Source: JADJPF01 sp964492845 (lineage in GTDB: Bacteria; Acidobacteriota; Blastocatellia; Chloracidobacteriales; JADJPF01). From it: a stretch of DNA of 64,000 nt. Of the stretch, positions 61,585 to 64,000 are shown in pieces (the stretch's first letter is position 1; each line of letters starts with the position of its first letter). The stretch lies in contig CAZBMZ010000014.1 of assembly GCA_964492845.1 (NCBI GenBank), forward strand, positions 62,001 through 126,000, read 5' to 3'. The notes under the pieces are model-generated. The model was given only the letters and a program-made list of their open reading frames with translations, searched no databases and was not told where the DNA came from. A program made the position numbers and the translations under genes.

Positions 61585-62277
61585 ATGTCAACAACAGATT
61601 TGGAGTCTCCAAAGCCTACTAAAGGGCAACAAACTAAAACGTTAATTTTAGAAACTGCGCTAGAACTGTTTCGAGAACGAGGTTATGAGCAAACAACTAT
61701 GCGCGATATTGCAGAAAAAGCAGGTGTCGCCCTAGGTAATACATATTATTACTTTCGTTCTAAAGAACATTTAATACAAGCCTTTTATTACAATACACAT
61801 GAAGAACATTTGGCGGCTTGTATTCCTATTTTAGAAAAAGAGCGCACTCTAAAAGCAAGATTATTAGGTGTAATAAAGGCTAAACAAGCTGTTATAGAGC
61901 CTTATCATCAATTTGCGGGGGTACTTTTTCGTACAGCAGCAGACCCAAAAAGCCCGCTTAACCCCTTTAGCGAAGAGTCTTTGGAGACTCGTAGACAAAG
62001 CACAGAAATTTTTGCTCAAGTCGTAGAAGGTGCTAGGTTAAGAATTGCCATACCAAAAGATTTATATGCTGAACTACCAGATTTACTTTGGGTTTATAGT
62101 ATGGGAATAGTCCTTTTTTGGATCCATGATAATTCACCAAACCGTATCCGTACCCATCGACTTATTGAACATACTGTTGACATAGTAGCAAAATTAATTA
62201 CTATTGCCACTGTACCATTACTTAGACCTTTGACTAAAAAAACCTTAGCACTTTTAGCAAGTTTTAGGGAGAATTAA
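61585..62277 (+). CDS. TetR/AcrR-family transcriptional regulator
   Basis: The product has 230 residues. The N-terminal helix-turn-helix is clear: KTLILETALELFRERGYEQTTMRDIAEKAGVALGNTYYYFRSKEHLIQAFY (about 18-68). The C-terminal ligand-binding region is helical. It is the last gene of the operon and probably represses it by binding the two TTGAACRCGTTCAA-type palindromes around the promoter at 60721; this is inferred from location and symmetry. The ligand is unknown. Confidence 0.92.
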   Translation: MSTTDLESPKPTKGQQTKTLILETALELFRERGYEQTTMRDIAEKAGVALGNTYYYFRSKEHLIQAFYYNTHEEHLAACIPILEKERTLKARLLGVIKAKQAVIEPYHQFAGVLFRTAADPKSPLNPFSEESLETRRQSTEIFAQVVEGARLRIAIPKDLYAELPDLLWVYSMGIVLFWIHDNSPNRIRTHRLIEHTVDIVAKLITIATVPLLRPLTKKTLALLASFREN

Positions 62278-62302
62278 AGACTTAAGAACACAATAAACCA
62301 TT

Positions 62303-64000
62303 TTAGTAGGGAATTAGTTTTTCCTGACATTGTTTAAGATCAACAATAAACTGAGAGTTTTTACAGTGGGTAATTAAAAGCTCATTACGAGCGCGTGTTA
62401 AACCAACATATACTAGTTTTCGCTCTACTTCAGCTTGCTCTAAGGATGAAGGCAATAAAGACAATCCCACTAAGGCTACAGCAGCAAAGTCTAGCCCTTT
62501 AGCACTATGGATTGTTGATACTTTTACTTTAGCTGATGATAATTGAAAACTACGCTTTGATTCTTGATTGCGCGTTATCCATTCATATTCAATTCCTGCT
62601 TCTTCTAGTGAAGTTAGGACAGCCTGTATATATCTCTCATCATTAGGGTTAGCCCCTTTTTTTACATATAAAATTAATATTTCTTGAGGTGGATATTTAC
62701 CTTTTTCTAGCCAAAGTTTTATCCTAGCGGCTATTTCTGCGCACTCTTCTCTAAAACTTTTACATTCAATTAGTTGTGGTGGTGAGCCTGATCTTAAAGT
62801 TGCTTGAGGTCTTATTATTTCTAAAAGTTGGCCTTCATCATCTTTTAATAATTCATCTGTAAATTTGACTCCACAATTAAGAAAGCTAGAGGCTAGATGG
62901 GCTATTTCGCGGGTATTGCGGTAATTAGTTTTTAATATTTTAGTCCGGCCTTTGATTTGAATCCCTACACTCTTAAAGCTAAACCCTTTGCGGTAAATAT
63001 TTTGCGCGCTATCGTGAACTATAAACAGGCTATTAGTTTTTGGATTTAAGCAACGAACTATCAATTTTAACCATTCGGGATGGAAATCATGGGCTTCGTC
63101 TATTAGGATTGCATCAAAAATGGGAACTTTATATTTTCCTTCGTCAATAAGTTTATTTAGCTTTTGGGAAAGAAATTCTGCCCATTCTTCACCGCTAGCT
63201 TGTTCAACTTTAGCCCTAGCAGCTAGTCGCGCTAAGAATGGATGGTAGTTTGTTACTTTAATATTAGCTGAATGTTTAGGCAAAGCTACCATATCTATCA
63301 TTTGCTTTAACATAGTAGTAAGACTTACGTTATAGCACAAGACTAAAATTTTCCAATCAGGATAAAGTTGTGCCAAAATTCTAGCTCTACAAATTAAAGT
63401 CCAAGTCTTTCCTGAACCTGCAACGCCTCTTAACAAACGGTGTCCCTCTCCTAAGTTTTTAGCTAGGCGTTCTTGCTCTAGATCCATTACCGTAAGAATA
63501 GTTTCGCTATCAGGTTTTAACTCCGGTAAAAAATCTTGATTATCTTTAGCTTCAATCTGTTTTACAGGAAATTGTTTTCTAGGAAGTCTTATTTCTGGAA
63601 AAAGATGATATCGAATTCGGTCTATTTGCTGTGTTGATAAATGGAAGTTAAAATATTGAGGAAAAAGCAGTTGTAACTGTTGTTGAAAAATTTCTTCATT
63701 TATAGAAGGGCTTAAATGCTCCCAAAATAGAGCTTTATTAAGCTCAAATAACTCTGGCAAGGTAGATTGAAAGTCTGTTGATTTAATACGACTCCAAACA
63801 ACTCCATAGCTAAAAGGGAAAGCTAATTTACCTTTATAGTCATTGCTAGATTGAACTAGTAAAGGATCGGATGCCAATAAATCGACTATTTGCAGAGCAT
63901 AGTTTCTAGCTTGGTTAAGAGGGTTGGTACAACTTTTTTGGCCTTTGGGAGTTTCTATAACAACATAGTTAGGGTTAATTTCTTTTATTTGAGACAGTTG
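62303..64000 (-). CDS. UvrD/Rep-type helicase with N-terminal NERD-like region, 5' partial
   Basis: The frame is open through the right window edge (at least 566 codons seen), beyond the internal TTG at 63877. The edge-side residues KEINPNYVVIETPKGQ and NPLNQARNYALQIVDLL resemble a NERD nuclease-related domain. Helicase motifs follow: GVAGSGKTWTLICRA (Walker A), ILVLCYN, FDAILIDEAHDFHPEWL (motif II, DEAH), LKTNYRN, KVSTIHSAKGLDFAAVALVGL and KLVYVGLTRARNELLITH (motif VI). It is probably a DNA repair or anti-phage-type helicase; which cannot be told here. No partner genes are visible within the window. Confidence 0.85.
   Translation of the reverse strand, partial: QLSQIKEINPNYVVIETPKGQKSCTNPLNQARNYALQIVDLLASDPLLVQSSNDYKGKLAFPFSYGVVWSRIKSTDFQSTLPELFELNKALFWEHLSPSINEEIFQQQLQLLFPQYFNFHLSTQQIDRIRYHLFPEIRLPRKQFPVKQIEAKDNQDFLPELKPDSETILTVMDLEQERLAKNLGEGHRLLRGVAGSGKTWTLICRARILAQLYPDWKILVLCYNVSLTTMLKQMIDMVALPKHSANIKVTNYHPFLARLAARAKVEQASGEEWAEFLSQKLNKLIDEGKYKVPIFDAILIDEAHDFHPEWLKLIVRCLNPKTNSLFIVHDSAQNIYRKGFSFKSVGIQIKGRTKILKTNYRNTREIAHLASSFLNCGVKFTDELLKDDEGQLLEIIRPQATLRSGSPPQLIECKSFREECAEIAARIKLWLEKGKYPPQEILILYVKKGANPNDERYIQAVLTSLEEAGIEYEWITRNQESKRSFQLSSAKVKVSTIHSAKGLDFAAVALVGLSLLPSSLEQAEVERKLVYVGLTRARNELLITHCKNSQFIVDLKQCQEKLIPY

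Noticed and set aside
1..64000. tRNA, rRNA, tmRNA or RNase P genes
   Set aside because: No T-loop-like GGTTCGAxTCC context with a matching acceptor stem, and no conserved rRNA or tmRNA stretch was recognised; a computed search could still find one.

Overview
The window is an AT-rich chromosomal segment (about 35-40% G+C by eye) from a didermal bacterium. The outer membrane is implied by a BamD-like lipoprotein, an OmpA-like lipoprotein, other lipobox proteins and the murein-recycling ligase Mpl. The long receiver protein ending in a conserved helical WEVVP-type tail, Uma2 proteins, palindrome-rich interspersed repeats, and the nadC-birA-coaX and cdaA-cdaR-glmM arrangements would fit a low-GC member of the Acidobacteriota. 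That placement is inference only. There are no rRNA, tRNA, CRISPR, prophage or insertion sequences that I could recognise. Two 100-N scaffold gaps are present, both inside tandem repeats.

Layout. 0-12 kb: a truncated amino-acid permease, an exported alpha/beta hydrolase, DUF488, a SEC-C gene broken by two T-run frameshifts, mpl, a zinc-ribbon membrane protein, a GNAT acetyltransferase, then a co-directional run of patatin, metallophosphoesterase, coiled-coil protein, ADP-ribosylglycohydrolase, nucleotide pyrophosphatase lipoprotein, DUF2809 and Uma2. 12-17 kb (minus): miaA, glmM, cdaR, cdaA, i.e. c-di-AMP synthesis linked to wall-precursor synthesis. 17-19 kb (minus): a TPR protein, a serine-hydrolase-like protein and a small helical protein. 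19-25 kb: a convergent NtrB/NtrC-type two-component pair followed by envelope proteins and a PilZ protein. 25.5-31 kb (minus): coaX, birA, nadC, valS. 31-36 kb: AsmA-like protein, SnoaL/ECF sigma pair, methyltransferase, NHL beta-propeller. 36-42 kb (plus): site-2 protease, scpA, scpB, an RsuA/RluB pseudouridine synthase with a long repetitive tail, and an acyl-CoA carboxylase beta subunit.

42-52 kb: a degenerate receiver with zinc ribbons, a JAMM peptidase, purine nucleoside phosphorylase, a CDF transporter, a membrane glycosyltransferase, then pgsA, dnaN and dnaA on the minus strand. The dnaA-dnaN spacer is the best candidate for part of the replication origin. 52-64 kb (plus): a sigma/anti-sigma pair, tatA, a PASTA protein, rpe, a BamD-like lipoprotein, a very long receiver protein, an unknown membrane-anchored protein, a TetR-controlled three-gene operon with twin palindromic operators, and on the minus strand a NERD/UvrD-type helicase cut by the window edge.

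Most unusual signals. (1) Two dense GATC clusters. One lies inside the 3' part of valS (22 GATC in 347 bp), where synonymous codon choice (codon ending in G followed by ATC) appears to create them. The other is non-coding, between the RluB-like gene and the carboxylase (19 GATC in 280 bp), and contains a 13-bp perfect hairpin. The dnaA-dnaN spacer is also enriched (8 sites). Together they suggest a DNA-level system (methylation, sequestration or chromosome organisation) around the origin. (2) Two families of compound palindromic intergenic repeats, one copy of which supplies the last seven codons and stop of the carboxylase gene.
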